A DNA stretch of 64,000 nucleotides from an uncultured Ruminococcus sp. (GTDB taxonomy: Bacteria; Bacillota; Clostridia; Oscillospirales; Ruminococcaceae): positions 1-64,000 of the forward strand of contig CANRDT010000003.1 of NCBI GenBank assembly GCA_947629455.1. The letters are read 5' to 3'. The translations under genes were made by a program, and so were the position numbers. Positions 26,767-35,110 of the stretch are shown here, in pieces. Below the pieces are notes generated by a model that worked only from the letters and a program-made list of their open reading frames with translations, did not search any database and had not been told where the DNA came from. Within the stretch, counting starts at the first letter, position 1. Every line of letters starts with the position of its first letter.

Positions 26767-28668
26767 TCAGTTTCTTCTGCGATAGCTTGTACTCCTGCCG
26801 GCTTTTTTCTTATACATACGCTCATCGGCGATCTTGATAAGCTCGTCAATATTATCCAGACCGCCCGAGCTTGCGGCAACTATGCCAAAGCTTGCCGAAA
26901 CGGTATACGGCTTTGACGAATTGCTGTTGACATAATCCAGATATTCGTAAAAGCTTTTTTCATATTCAAGATAGTATTTATCGTTATCGTAAATTCCTGC
27001 GACTATAAACTCGTCGCCGCCGAATCTCGCGCAGATCTCTCCCTTTACGGATATTGACATAAGTGCTTTCGCAACGGCGTTTATAGCGTAATCGCCTTCG
27101 TTATGACCGTACTCGTCATTTATCATTTTAAGATTGTCAAGATCTATTGACGCCACCGTCAGATCGTGGGTCTTTCCGTCAACAAACAATTCTTTAAGCT
27201 TGCTGAAAAATCCTCTGCGGTTGTAAAGCTGCGTCATTGAATCGCGTATATACATATCCTCCAGACGGGCGATCATATGCCTTAACTGCGCCTGCTGTCT
27301 GAGGGTCGAAAAAGCGTTTGACATATTCATCGAATAGAGCAGCCACTGGTGCTCGTAAATGCTTTTTGTATGCTCCTTTGCGATATACCCGATAATGCGG
27401 CTGTTGACGTGCAGCGGCATAAACAGCACCGAACGGCACTCGTCCAGTTCTCTGTCGAGATCGGGCAGCAGTTCGCTCGTTTCAAAAGGTCTGCATTTAT
27501 CCGAAACCGTATCGTTCTTGAACGCCAGTACTTCCATCACCTGCGGAAAAGACGTTCCCGCCGCCTGAGAAACTATATCGCCGGCAGCCGAGGAAGAGTC
27601 GAAATATCCGTTTTCCACGCATATCCACATTTTCTTCGTCCACGCTCTCATAGCGGTGGAGCGCAGTTTATCGACCGCGTCGCTGACACGGGAGCTTTCG
27701 GTTATTCTGGAGCATATCCTCATGATCTGACGGGTGAAGATGTTCAGGTCGTCCCACGCGTTTGAACGTCTGCGGTGATAATGATTTGCGTCGGGACGGA
27801 CTTCCTTACAGCCGCAGCTGCCGCGGTAGATAACGTCCGATCTTATGATATTCCTGCCGTTCGGATTTTCTCCGCCGAAGATCATTTCAAGCAGTCTGAG
27901 AGCCTCCGCACTGCCCTTTTTATATCCCATTCGCGCCGTGGTGATATCGGGATAATGATACCTCGCTTCCTCCAGATCGTCAATTCCGGTAACTGATACC
28001 TGCTGCGGAACGGATATCCCGTGCGCCTCAAGTTCCTCGGCGGCAGACATAGCCATAATATCGTTTGCGCACACTACCGCGTCAAATTCCTGTCCGGAAT
28101 CTATCCATTTTCTGACCGTTTCCCTTGTGGGTTCGTCCCACCACATACCTTCGCCCACGCGCGTGGGGTCGTAGCTTAATCCGCAGCTTTCAAGAGCGCG
28201 TTTGTAAGCCTCCACCCGCCGCGTGGAAATATCCTGCCCTATCACGCCCGTGATAAAATTTATCCTGCTGCGCTTGTGGACATTCACAAGATGACATACT
28301 ATATCATAAATAGAGTTTGCATAGTCGAACAGAATATTGATGCAGCCGTCTATCTCCGCGTCAAGAGAAACCACAGGAATATTTGCCGCGCGGGCATTAT
28401 CAACAATGTTTTTGAGAATACACTCGTCCTTGATAGTCTCGCTCAGCAGGATAAGCGCGTCAAGCTTATCGTAATTTATCAGGCTGAAGATCGCACATTC
28501 GCCCATATCGTGTGCCGAGCCGGAAAATCTGTCGGAAAAACAGGTAAAAAACATAAGCCTCAGCCACGGAAGATCTTTTTGTTTTTCCAGAAGTCCGTTT
28601 ATCATTTCGGACTGATATTCGTCGCCGATACCGGCGTAACACACGCCTACGACTTTTCTGTCTGTCAA
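26767..28668 (-). CDS. LacI-type sensor domain-diguanylate cyclase
   Basis: The 633-residue protein starts with a periplasmic-binding-protein-like fold of the LacI regulator type (about 5-290; CYAGIGDEYQ, NDIMAMSAAEELEAHGI, SVTGIDDLEEARYHYPDITT) but has no helix-turn-helix and no signal peptide. A linker/GAF-like part (about 300-460) follows, then a GGDEF domain (about 465-630) with intact RFGGDEF and DLDNLKMINDEYGH. It should make cyclic di-GMP in response to a cytoplasmic sugar-like ligand. The start is probably TTG at 28668 with AGGTGA ahead. It sits directly upstream of a cohesin gene. Confidence 0.88.
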   Translation of the reverse strand: MTDRKVVGVCYAGIGDEYQSEMINGLLEKQKDLPWLRLMFFTCFSDRFSGSAHDMGECAIFSLINYDKLDALILLSETIKDECILKNIVDNARAANIPVVSLDAEIDGCINILFDYANSIYDIVCHLVNVHKRSRINFITGVIGQDISTRRVEAYKRALESCGLSYDPTRVGEGMWWDEPTRETVRKWIDSGQEFDAVVCANDIMAMSAAEELEAHGISVPQQVSVTGIDDLEEARYHYPDITTARMGYKKGSAEALRLLEMIFGGENPNGRNIIRSDVIYRGSCGCKEVRPDANHYHRRRSNAWDDLNIFTRQIMRICSRITESSRVSDAVDKLRSTAMRAWTKKMWICVENGYFDSSSAAGDIVSQAAGTSFPQVMEVLAFKNDTVSDKCRPFETSELLPDLDRELDECRSVLFMPLHVNSRIIGYIAKEHTKSIYEHQWLLYSMNMSNAFSTLRQQAQLRHMIARLEDMYIRDSMTQLYNRRGFFSKLKELFVDGKTHDLTVASIDLDNLKMINDEYGHNEGDYAINAVAKALMSISVKGEICARFGGDEFIVAGIYDNDKYYLEYEKSFYEYLDYVNSNSSKPYTVSASFGIVAASSGGLDNIDELIKIADERMYKKKAGRSTSYRRRN

Positions 28669-28743
28669 TGCAATTCACCTGCCGGTCATAGATATTAAAA
28701 TCGGTATAACAAAGACCGCCGCACAACAGCGGCGCACGGTCAT

Positions 28744-28922
28744 TGAAATCAATTTTTACAAAATTGATCTTAAAAAAACAAGATTTTCAGAGACAAGAAG
28801 CAAGAAAAAAGTCTGCAAAGCGGAATAATATTTTAAAATATTCGCCGTAGGCGCTCCTTGTCTGACCTCTTACCTCTTAAAAGCGCAGCGTTCTAACTTC
28901 CGGAAATCAAAAATTGATTTCC
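28744..28922 (-). repeat. Intergenic repeat, family A, reverse orientation
   Basis: This occupies most of the 308-nt gap between the cyclophilin and GGDEF genes. Read on the minus strand it starts GGAAATCAATTTTTGATTTCC, carries the AAGAGGTAAGAGGT core, AGGCGCCTACGGCGAA and TTTTAAAATATTATTCCGC, and ends AAAATTGATTTC. The sequence is closely similar to the copies at 34.9 and 54.6 kb. Confidence 0.85.
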
Positions 28923-28976
28923 GAGGGCGCACGGTCTTGATTCATTGCCGCAGAACGGCGATCGTTTATCCTTGAT

Positions 28977-29447
28977 CTATTCGATCGTGACTTTCTTCAT
29001 CACCTGCGGAGTAACGGGTCTGTCGCCGAATCCCACCGGCGTCTGCGCGATCTCGTCAACTGCGTCCATACCCTCGACTACCCTGCCGAACGCGGCATAC
29101 TGACCGTCAAGGTGGGGCGCGTCCTTATGCATAATAAAGAACTGCGAACCTGCCGAATCAGGATCGGCAGTGCGCGCCATAGACACTACACCTCTTGTGT
29201 GTTTCAGATCGTTAGGAACGCCGTTTGCAAGAAATTCTCCTTTGATACGCTCTTTCGGACCGCCCATACCCGTTCCGTCGGGACAGCCGCCCTGTATCAT
29301 AAAGCCTTTTATAACTCTGTGGAAGATAAGACCGTCATAAAAGCCTTCCTTTACCAGCTTTTCAAAATTTGCGACTGTGATCGGCGCGGTTTCGGGGTAA
29401 AGCTCGATCTTTATCTTCTTGCCGTTTTCCATTTCAATAACTACCAT
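28977..29447 (-). CDS. Peptidyl-prolyl cis-trans isomerase, cyclophilin type
   Basis: About 156 residues of a bacterial cyclophilin. Motifs FHRVIKGFMIQGG (catalytic Arg), AGSQFFIM and GQYAAFGRVVEGMD are intact. With no signal peptide it acts on prolyl bonds in the cytoplasm. ATG at 29447 has GGAG ten bases ahead; the ATG at 29456 given by the track is too near that site. Confidence 0.95.
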   Translation of the reverse strand: MVVIEMENGKKIKIELYPETAPITVANFEKLVKEGFYDGLIFHRVIKGFMIQGGCPDGTGMGGPKERIKGEFLANGVPNDLKHTRGVVSMARTADPDSAGSQFFIMHKDAPHLDGQYAAFGRVVEGMDAVDEIAQTPVGFGDRPVTPQVMKKVTIE

Positions 29448-29470
29448 TGCCGTCATTCTCCTGACATCTG

Positions 29471-29980
29471 TTATTTTGATCTCGGCAGCTTGCCCTGTTC
29501 GTTAAATTCCATAAGCTGCTTGAAATACTCCGCCTCGGGAGTAAGCTTTTTCTTGAAAGGACCGTTCTTCTCCTGCGCGTCGCAGTAGATATAATCCTTT
29601 TCGCCGTTATTGTTTATGCAGTAGATCCTGTCCACTACGTCAAATTCCTCATTTTCGTCATATCTGTTCTTGTCAAAGCAACAGAAAATATCCTTAGCCA
29701 TAAGCTCCGCAAGTCTTGTCGTCCTTGCATACTGATCCAGCCCGTTCCATTTTGCAAGATCGTCCTTGAAAAATTCCAGAACGGGTACGCCGTTGACCTC
29801 CATTTTCTTGAATATCCTCGCAAGGCAGCGCGCGGCGTCCTCCTCCGTAAGCTTATCGAGCCTTGCGTTCTTGAATTCAAGAATATACGGCTCGATGGTA
29901 GCATAAAACAGTTTATCGTACTGAAAAGGCTTGCCCTTGTCGGAATATTTGATTATCGGATTTTCCACATTGATTATCAT
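29471..29980 (-). CDS. Hypothetical protein
   Basis: The 169-residue soluble protein, rich in Lys, Asp and aromatic residues, is not recognised. It opens MIINVENPIIKYSD and has an even alpha/beta pattern with no membrane segment. It is the second of three genes (241-aa acidic protein, this, cyclophilin) that run close together on the minus strand and probably form an operon. Confidence 0.7.
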   Translation of the reverse strand: MIINVENPIIKYSDKGKPFQYDKLFYATIEPYILEFKNARLDKLTEEDAARCLARIFKKMEVNGVPVLEFFKDDLAKWNGLDQYARTTRLAELMAKDIFCCFDKNRYDENEEFDVVDRIYCINNNGEKDYIYCDAQEKNGPFKKKLTPEAEYFKQLMEFNEQGKLPRSK

Positions 29981-30023
29981 TGTATCTCTCCTGATCTGTA
30001 TCTGTATGATTTAAAACAGACGG

Positions 30024-30749
30024 CTATTTTCTGTCGCCGTACTGCTCCATAAATTCCTGAGTCTTTTTCTCAACATAGTCCTCGGGAACGGATTCTATCT
30101 CGTCGTCTTCAACGACCTCTTCACGGGTATCGAGCTGCGTGCGGATATACTCGGCGGCGCCCTCCATATCCTTGTCGGAAACGGATTCGATATTCTTGAA
30201 ATTTTCGTCCTTGGTAACGTCCTTGGGATCGTTGAGCTGCGCAAGACCCTTGCTTACCTCTTCCTGATCCACCTGTTCAATACCGTAATTCTTCGCCTTT
30301 ACCGCCTGAGCGCGTCTTTCGGTCTCATCTACCATTTCGGTGATCTTCTCGTCAACGCCCTCGGAATTTGCCGAGGCTATGTCCTGAACATGAGATTCGA
30401 GATAACGCTTATGCTCTTCCTCGTACTTTTCCTCGAATTTGTCCTGCGCGATATCCACCTCGGACTGCGCCACGGGATCAGTGTCAAAGTCGGAATAAGT
30501 CATCACCGGCTTATTCTTCTGCTCCTCAAGCTCCTTCTCGAGCAGTTCCATCTTCTTGCGGATAGTTTCGGGATCGATAGAATCAACGCTCACTGCCTCC
30601 GGCGCAGGTTCGTCGTATTTCGATTCCTTGATCACCACGGTATCCTTTTTCCGTTCCGACGGCGTATTCCAGATGTCATCGGGATTGACCGCCGGCTTTG
30701 GCGCGGTCTTTACGTCCTCAGTACGTTTTTTATGTCCGAATAATGCCAC
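30024..30749 (-). CDS. Highly charged hypothetical protein
   Basis: The 241-residue acidic protein has a basic N-terminus (MALFGHKKR) and long charged helices (about 70-110) likely to be coiled coil or disordered. It has no membrane segment and no recognised domain. The first gene behind a good promoter, it diverges from the J-domain-like gene and is followed 43 nt later by an unknown protein and the cyclophilin. Function not assigned. Confidence 0.7.
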   Translation of the reverse strand: MALFGHKKRTEDVKTAPKPAVNPDDIWNTPSERKKDTVVIKESKYDEPAPEAVSVDSIDPETIRKKMELLEKELEEQKNKPVMTYSDFDTDPVAQSEVDIAQDKFEEKYEEEHKRYLESHVQDIASANSEGVDEKITEMVDETERRAQAVKAKNYGIEQVDQEEVSKGLAQLNDPKDVTKDENFKNIESVSDKDMEGAAEYIRTQLDTREEVVEDDEIESVPEDYVEKKTQEFMEQYGDRK

Positions 30750-30806
30750 AAAAACTTCCCCCTTGTATTTTTATTTGAAAACATTCAGATAGATATTATT
30801 ATCTTA

Positions 30807-30835
30807 ATTATACAACATTTAATTTCAAATTGCAA
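30807..30835 (-). promoter_or_regulatory. Promoter of the charged protein-cyclophilin genes
   Basis: On the minus strand TTGCAA (30830-30835), 17 bp, TATAAT (30807-30812). Confidence 0.75.
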
Positions 30836-30984
30836 TAAGCTTTTGGTTTTTTTCTGAGAATTAACGTATAATTTTTATGATATTTTGCCAAATTCACATT
30901 TTATATTTATTTAGTTAATATTGAATTGATATATATATATGAAAAATTTGATATACTTAAAATTGTAAAGATGTGCATAAAGGT

Positions 30985-31055
30985 CACCGGACATTCGGTG
31001 CCGACATATGCCTGCCGTGAAGTCTGCGCAGTATCCTTGACGGAAAGCGGTCGGC
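30985..31055 (+). promoter_or_regulatory. Structured 5' leader
   Basis: Downstream of an extended -10 (TGATATACT, about 30949-30957) the leader folds as CACCG/CGGTG (30985-31000), then GCCGAC/GTCGGC (31000-31055) enclosing CCGTGAAG/CTTGACGG and a CTGCGCAG tip. No known riboswitch was recognised. The J-domain-like gene starts about 28 nt later. Confidence 0.4.
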
Positions 31056-31083
31056 GTAAATATAAAAAACAGGGGGAATCAAC

Positions 31084-32934
31084 TTGCCAGCTCAAACTAT
31101 CGGCGTTACCGCAACAGAATTATTTGCCTGCAATCCGTACAGAGTGCTCGGCGTAGCGGTAAATGCGACTTCTTCTCAGATCAACGAAAATTATCAGCAG
31201 ATCCTCGCAATGGCTGAAAACGGCACGGCGGACAGCTTTACTTCTCCGTTTGATTTCAGCTCGCTGCCTCCCTTTCAGAGAACCACAGATACAGTAAAGA
31301 CCGCATATGCAAAGCTTGCCAGCAACGGATACAGGTGCTTTGCCTATTCGGACAGTCAGTTCACAATGGCGCTCAACATCGACGATGTTATGCTCAACAT
31401 ACGTGACGTCACCTGCTACGACTGCTTTTTAAGATGTTATATGTGGCTGGTAATAAACGACCGCGAAATGGAAGAGGAAGAGCTCTGGATAAATATGGCG
31501 AAGGTCATCGACAAAATGATCGCCGCAGCTCCCGAGCAATACGAAAAATATTTTGACAACCGTTTCCCGGATGGAATGAATAATCCCACCGCGCTGAGGT
31601 CTTTCCATTCCACATTCTGCGAGATCATACTTCTGCCGCTCAAAGAAATGGTAAGAGGTTCTATGAGGTGTCAGACAGCTGCCGAGATACTTACCATAAA
31701 GGGAATAGATGTCAATCAGACATTTGATTACATCGAGATACCGCAGGCAAATGTTCCCAAGCCGGGCGAACCTGCGCCGAAACTCAAGATCGCGCTGAAA
31801 GACGGAGACGAATATTTCGACATTTCCACCGGAAAAATGATGTCATTCGAGTCGGAAAATTCGGCGGATATTGAAAGCAATGTATTTGCACAGGCGGCTG
31901 CGCCCATCACGGCGGCGGCTATCATAAACGAACCGCCCGAGGAAGAGCCCGAGCCTGTTCCTGCCGCTCAGGAAGTACAGCCGCAAGCGGCTGAGGATAC
32001 ATATGTATACGAGCAGCCGCAAGAGGAAGAGACCCCCGAGCCTGCCGTGCAGACTCCCGTTTACGAACAGCCGCAGGAGGAAGTTATCCCCGAACCTGCC
32101 GTTTCGGAGTATACTCAGCCCGAGCCGCAGCCTGTCGAGGTAAAACAGCCTGCGCACACTCCTCCTCCTGCTCCCGTCCGTACCGCGCCAGCTCCCTCTC
32201 CTGCTCCTGCGGCGAACAAGGTCGCTCCGCAGCTGAGGAAAAGGACTTCCTCGGACGATACGGGCGTGACTTCACCGTCCATATCGCTTGAAAGCGCGGC
32301 ACAGTCAAGACCCGTTCAGACCGCTCCGCAGCTGAGAAAAAGACCTTCACAGGAAAGCGACACCGCTGCCGCTCCCACACAGACCGCTCCCAAGCTTATG
32401 AGAAAGAGCTCGGGACTTATGGGCAACGAAGGTGTGGAAAACGCCGATGCCGCATCTGAGGTACATCTCACCGACGAGGCTGAAAACGAGGAGAATCTGT
32501 ACACCGATGCGCTTATCCAGATGCTCCGCGCCAACCGCAGCCGCAATCAGCTTATGAAAGACGTTGACACAAGGCACGCTTTCAACAACGGCGACGTTCT
32601 GGAATCCCCGTCGGCTACCCCAGAGCTTACTATGGAAGGCATAAATATGAAGAAGTATGACTCTTCGCTGCTCGCCTCTCCGTATGAGACCGAATACGGC
32701 ACCGCTCCGCTCACCCGTGAGGAAAAATACAAGAACATAAAGATCGACGATATGCTCAATCCGACTCTCGGCAACAACAAAGGTCAGCGCGCTTTCCAGC
32801 CGGACGCTATCGAGGAATTCAAAAAGCATAAAGCCGCCAAGAAGTCAGCCGTCTGGTCAATTCTAAAGATCGGTCTGATAATCGCGGTGCTGTTCCTCAT
32901 CTTTATCGCGCTGAATCTTCTCGATATTTTCTAA
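31084..32934 (+). CDS. Tail-anchored protein with J-domain-like N-terminus
   Basis: The 616-residue protein starts at TTG with GGGGGAA ahead. Residues about 15-45 (CNPYRVLGVAVNATSSQINENYQQIL) look like the first helices of a J domain, but no HPD triplet is visible, so stimulation of DnaK is doubtful. A helical domain follows to about residue 215, then a long Pro/Glu/Gln-rich linker with repeats (YEQPQEEE, APQLRKR), a conserved-looking segment (about 520-585), and one membrane helix (about 592-614) at the very end. It is probably anchored by its C-terminus facing the cytoplasm. Function unknown; similar proteins appear in ruminococci. Confidence 0.7.
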   Translation: MPAQTIGVTATELFACNPYRVLGVAVNATSSQINENYQQILAMAENGTADSFTSPFDFSSLPPFQRTTDTVKTAYAKLASNGYRCFAYSDSQFTMALNIDDVMLNIRDVTCYDCFLRCYMWLVINDREMEEEELWINMAKVIDKMIAAAPEQYEKYFDNRFPDGMNNPTALRSFHSTFCEIILLPLKEMVRGSMRCQTAAEILTIKGIDVNQTFDYIEIPQANVPKPGEPAPKLKIALKDGDEYFDISTGKMMSFESENSADIESNVFAQAAAPITAAAIINEPPEEEPEPVPAAQEVQPQAAEDTYVYEQPQEEETPEPAVQTPVYEQPQEEVIPEPAVSEYTQPEPQPVEVKQPAHTPPPAPVRTAPAPSPAPAANKVAPQLRKRTSSDDTGVTSPSISLESAAQSRPVQTAPQLRKRPSQESDTAAAPTQTAPKLMRKSSGLMGNEGVENADAASEVHLTDEAENEENLYTDALIQMLRANRSRNQLMKDVDTRHAFNNGDVLESPSATPELTMEGINMKKYDSSLLASPYETEYGTAPLTREEKYKNIKIDDMLNPTLGNNKGQRAFQPDAIEEFKKHKAAKKSAVWSILKIGLIIAVLFLIFIALNLLDIF

Positions 32935-32970
32935 AAAACCGAATACTATTTGAACGAAGGTGTTTCTTCA

Positions 32971-33897
32971 ATGCTGATAAAGGATATACAAAATGAGATA
33001 CTCAGACTGAAAAAGGAAAAGGATATATGTATCCTCGCTCACAGCTATCAGGCGCGCGAGATCGTCGAGATCGCCGACTGCGTGGGAGATTCGTACAAGC
33101 TCAGCGTTGACGCGTCAAAGACAGACAATGAGAATATCCTGTTCTGCGGAGTGCATTTTATGGCAGAAACGGCGAAAATGCTTTCCCCCGACAAGCACGT
33201 CTATCTTGCAAATCCCGGCGTGGGCTGTCCCATGGCGGAGCAGATGGAGCCTGAGATTATCGAGGCGGTAAAACGCTCCGACCCCGACAGAAAGGTAGTA
33301 GCTTACATCAACACCACCGCCAAACTGAAAGCGGTCTGCGACGTCTGCGTGACTTCCTCCTCCGCCGTGAAGATAGTTTCCGCAATGAAAGAAAACAAGC
33401 TTTTGTTTATCCCCGACTGCAATCTGGGCGCGTTTGTACAGAAAGCCGTCCCCGATAAGGATATAAAGCTGCTGCAGGGCGGCTGTCCCGTTCACGCGGC
33501 AGTCGATCCCGATGAGGTAAGAGCCGCCAAAGCCGCTCACCCGAACGCGCTTGTGCTCGTCCACCCCGAATGCCGCCCCTCCGTTACCGAACAGGCTGAT
33601 TATGTAGGTTCGACCTCCGGCATTATGGATTTTGCAAAAAAATCAGACGCAAAAGAGTTCATAATCGGCACGGAGATGAGCATTGCGGAGCATTTGCAGT
33701 ATGAATGTCCCGACAAGAAATTCTACATTCTCTCGAAAAAGATACTCTGTCCGAATATGAAGATGACTACTCTTATGGACGTTTACAATTCCTGCGTGGG
33801 TATCGGCAGCGGCGGAGCGTATGAAATAATTATGTCCCCCGAAGAGATAGCCTCGGCGAGGGTATGTATCGACGAAATGCTGCGTCTTGGCGGCTGA
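32971..33897 (+). CDS. nadA: Quinolinate synthase
   Basis: The 308-residue NadA condenses iminoaspartate with dihydroxyacetone phosphate to make quinolinate for NAD synthesis. Expected features are present: ILAHSYQAREI at the start, the three [4Fe-4S] cysteines (in NTTAKLKAVCDVC, VHPEC and KILCPNMKMTTL regions) and VTSSSAVKI. ATG at 32971 has GAAGGTG ahead; the track start at 32950 lies in the leader. nadB and nadC, its usual partners, are not in the window. Confidence 0.95.
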   Translation: MLIKDIQNEILRLKKEKDICILAHSYQAREIVEIADCVGDSYKLSVDASKTDNENILFCGVHFMAETAKMLSPDKHVYLANPGVGCPMAEQMEPEIIEAVKRSDPDRKVVAYINTTAKLKAVCDVCVTSSSAVKIVSAMKENKLLFIPDCNLGAFVQKAVPDKDIKLLQGGCPVHAAVDPDEVRAAKAAHPNALVLVHPECRPSVTEQADYVGSTSGIMDFAKKSDAKEFIIGTEMSIAEHLQYECPDKKFYILSKKILCPNMKMTTLMDVYNSCVGIGSGGAYEIIMSPEEIASARVCIDEMLRLGG

Positions 33898-33925
33898 CGG
33901 ATATATCCGAAAACAATAAAAATAA

Positions 33926-33965
33926 AGAGTATTGTTCCCTTATCTTTGGGGCAATACTCTTTTTT
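33926..33965. terminator. Terminator between nadA and the EIIA gene
   Basis: AGAGTATTG and CAATACTCT pair around a 17-nt loop, followed by TTTTTA on the plus strand. Confidence 0.85.
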
Positions 33966-34002
33966 ACATATATTACATATATACCGTCTGCGCGGCAATC
34001 TT

Positions 34003-34500
34003 TTATATATCGTAAAACAGGATCGGGGTATCGGTATTTTCAACATTGCCGTATCTGACATCGAAACTCTTGAGCTTTTCAAAATTGGAGATTATCATCA
34101 TAAGCGTAATATCCCTGCCGTCTTTGATCGCGGCTGAAATATCCGTCTGGCAGATAAGCTGACCCGGTGCGATCTCATCGCCTACGTTTACTTTCAGTAC
34201 CGTTTCTTTAAGATCGCGTGCGTTGTTCATGACCGTACCCAGATGTATCACTGCGATTATCCCGTCGTGGGAAACTACGGTTATCGCCCTGCCGTTGTTT
34301 GCGATCTTGCGCACTGTACCCTTCAGCGGACTGTAAACGTTATTTTCCGACGGTACGACCGCGTAGCCGTTTCCGACTATCAGAGAGGATATTATCTGAT
34401 CTTTTATGCTTTCAAGAGAAATGACCTCTCCGGGGGCAAGCGGATACATTTTTCCTACTGCCGCAGAAACATTTTCAGACGCTCTTCTGAACAAAGTCAT
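34003..34500 (-). CDS. PTS glucose-type EIIA protein
   Basis: About 165 residues of the EIIA-Glc fold: PLAPGEVISL near the start, YAVVPSENNVYSPLKGTV, then VVSHDGIIAVIHLGT with the active-site His. Such domains take phosphate from HPr and pass it to an EIIB, or regulate other proteins. It is encoded alone, without an EIIBC, so it may be a trans-acting or regulatory EIIA. ATG at 34500 follows AGAGGTGA. Confidence 0.88.
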   Translation of the reverse strand: MTLFRRASENVSAAVGKMYPLAPGEVISLESIKDQIISSLIVGNGYAVVPSENNVYSPLKGTVRKIANNGRAITVVSHDGIIAVIHLGTVMNNARDLKETVLKVNVGDEIAPGQLICQTDISAAIKDGRDITLMMIISNFEKLKSFDVRYGNVENTDTPILFYDI

Positions 34501-34639
34501 TTTCACTCACCTCTTGATCGCAATTCAGATATTCTTACCAAACTCATAGCAAAATCCGCTAAAGATCTCACAAAAAGTTGAATATATGATTTTCGGGAGA
34601 TCATTCTGCGGAAGTTTACATCTGCTTTGTATATATATA

Positions 34640-34668
34640 ATTTTAACAAACTATTATGTTTTTTGCAA
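34640..34668 (-). promoter_or_regulatory. Promoter of the EIIA gene
   Basis: On the minus strand TTGCAA (34663-34668), 17 bp, extended -10 TGTTAAAAT (core 34640-34645). The remaining AT-rich sequence up to the repeat at 34844 holds a small hairpin (AAATGCC/GGCATTT, about 34793-34821) but no gene. Confidence 0.7.
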
Positions 34669-34843
34669 TAGTTTTTTATAGAATTTACATTTCTTGAAGT
34701 ATTTTTGGAACACGTTACAAATTACTGTAAGAATTTAGTTGATTTTTGTGCAACTTCACAATTGCGAAATATTGTGTATACGTTTACATAACAAATGCCG
34801 CCCAATGCGGCAAAGGCATTTTAATTCCTCGGGCTTAAACCAC

Positions 34844-35021
34844 GGAAATCAATTTTGATTTCCGTAGAAGTCAGAACGCTGCGCTTTTAAGAGGTAAGAG
34901 GTAAGACAAGGAGCGCCTGCGGCGCATATTTTAAAATATTATTCCGCTTTGCAGACTTTTTCTTGCTTCTTGTTTCTAAAAATCTTGTTTTTTAAGATAG
35001 ATTTTGTTAAAATTGATTTCC
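34844..35021 (+). repeat. Intergenic repeat, family A, intact 178-bp copy
   Basis: The cleanest copy: it starts GGAAATCAATTTTGATTTCC and ends AAAATTGATTTCC, giving 13-bp inverted ends, with no inserted palindromes. The interior holds AAGAGGTAAGAGGTAAGACAA, GCGCCTGCGGCGC and AATATTATTCCGCTTTGCAG. Confidence 0.85.
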
Positions 35022-35042
35022 ATCGGCTTAAACTTTTACGCC

Positions 35043-35071
35043 TTGAAATGCCTGCGCTTTTATGTTATAAT
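35043..35071 (+). promoter_or_regulatory. Promoter of the ABC-F gene
   Basis: TTGAAA (35043-35048), 17 bp, extended -10 TGTTATAAT (core 35066-35071). It lies right after the repeat copy. Confidence 0.8.
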
Positions 35072-35110
35072 ACAGTATATTAAATGACAGAATTTTGCGA
35101 GGTTTGAAAA

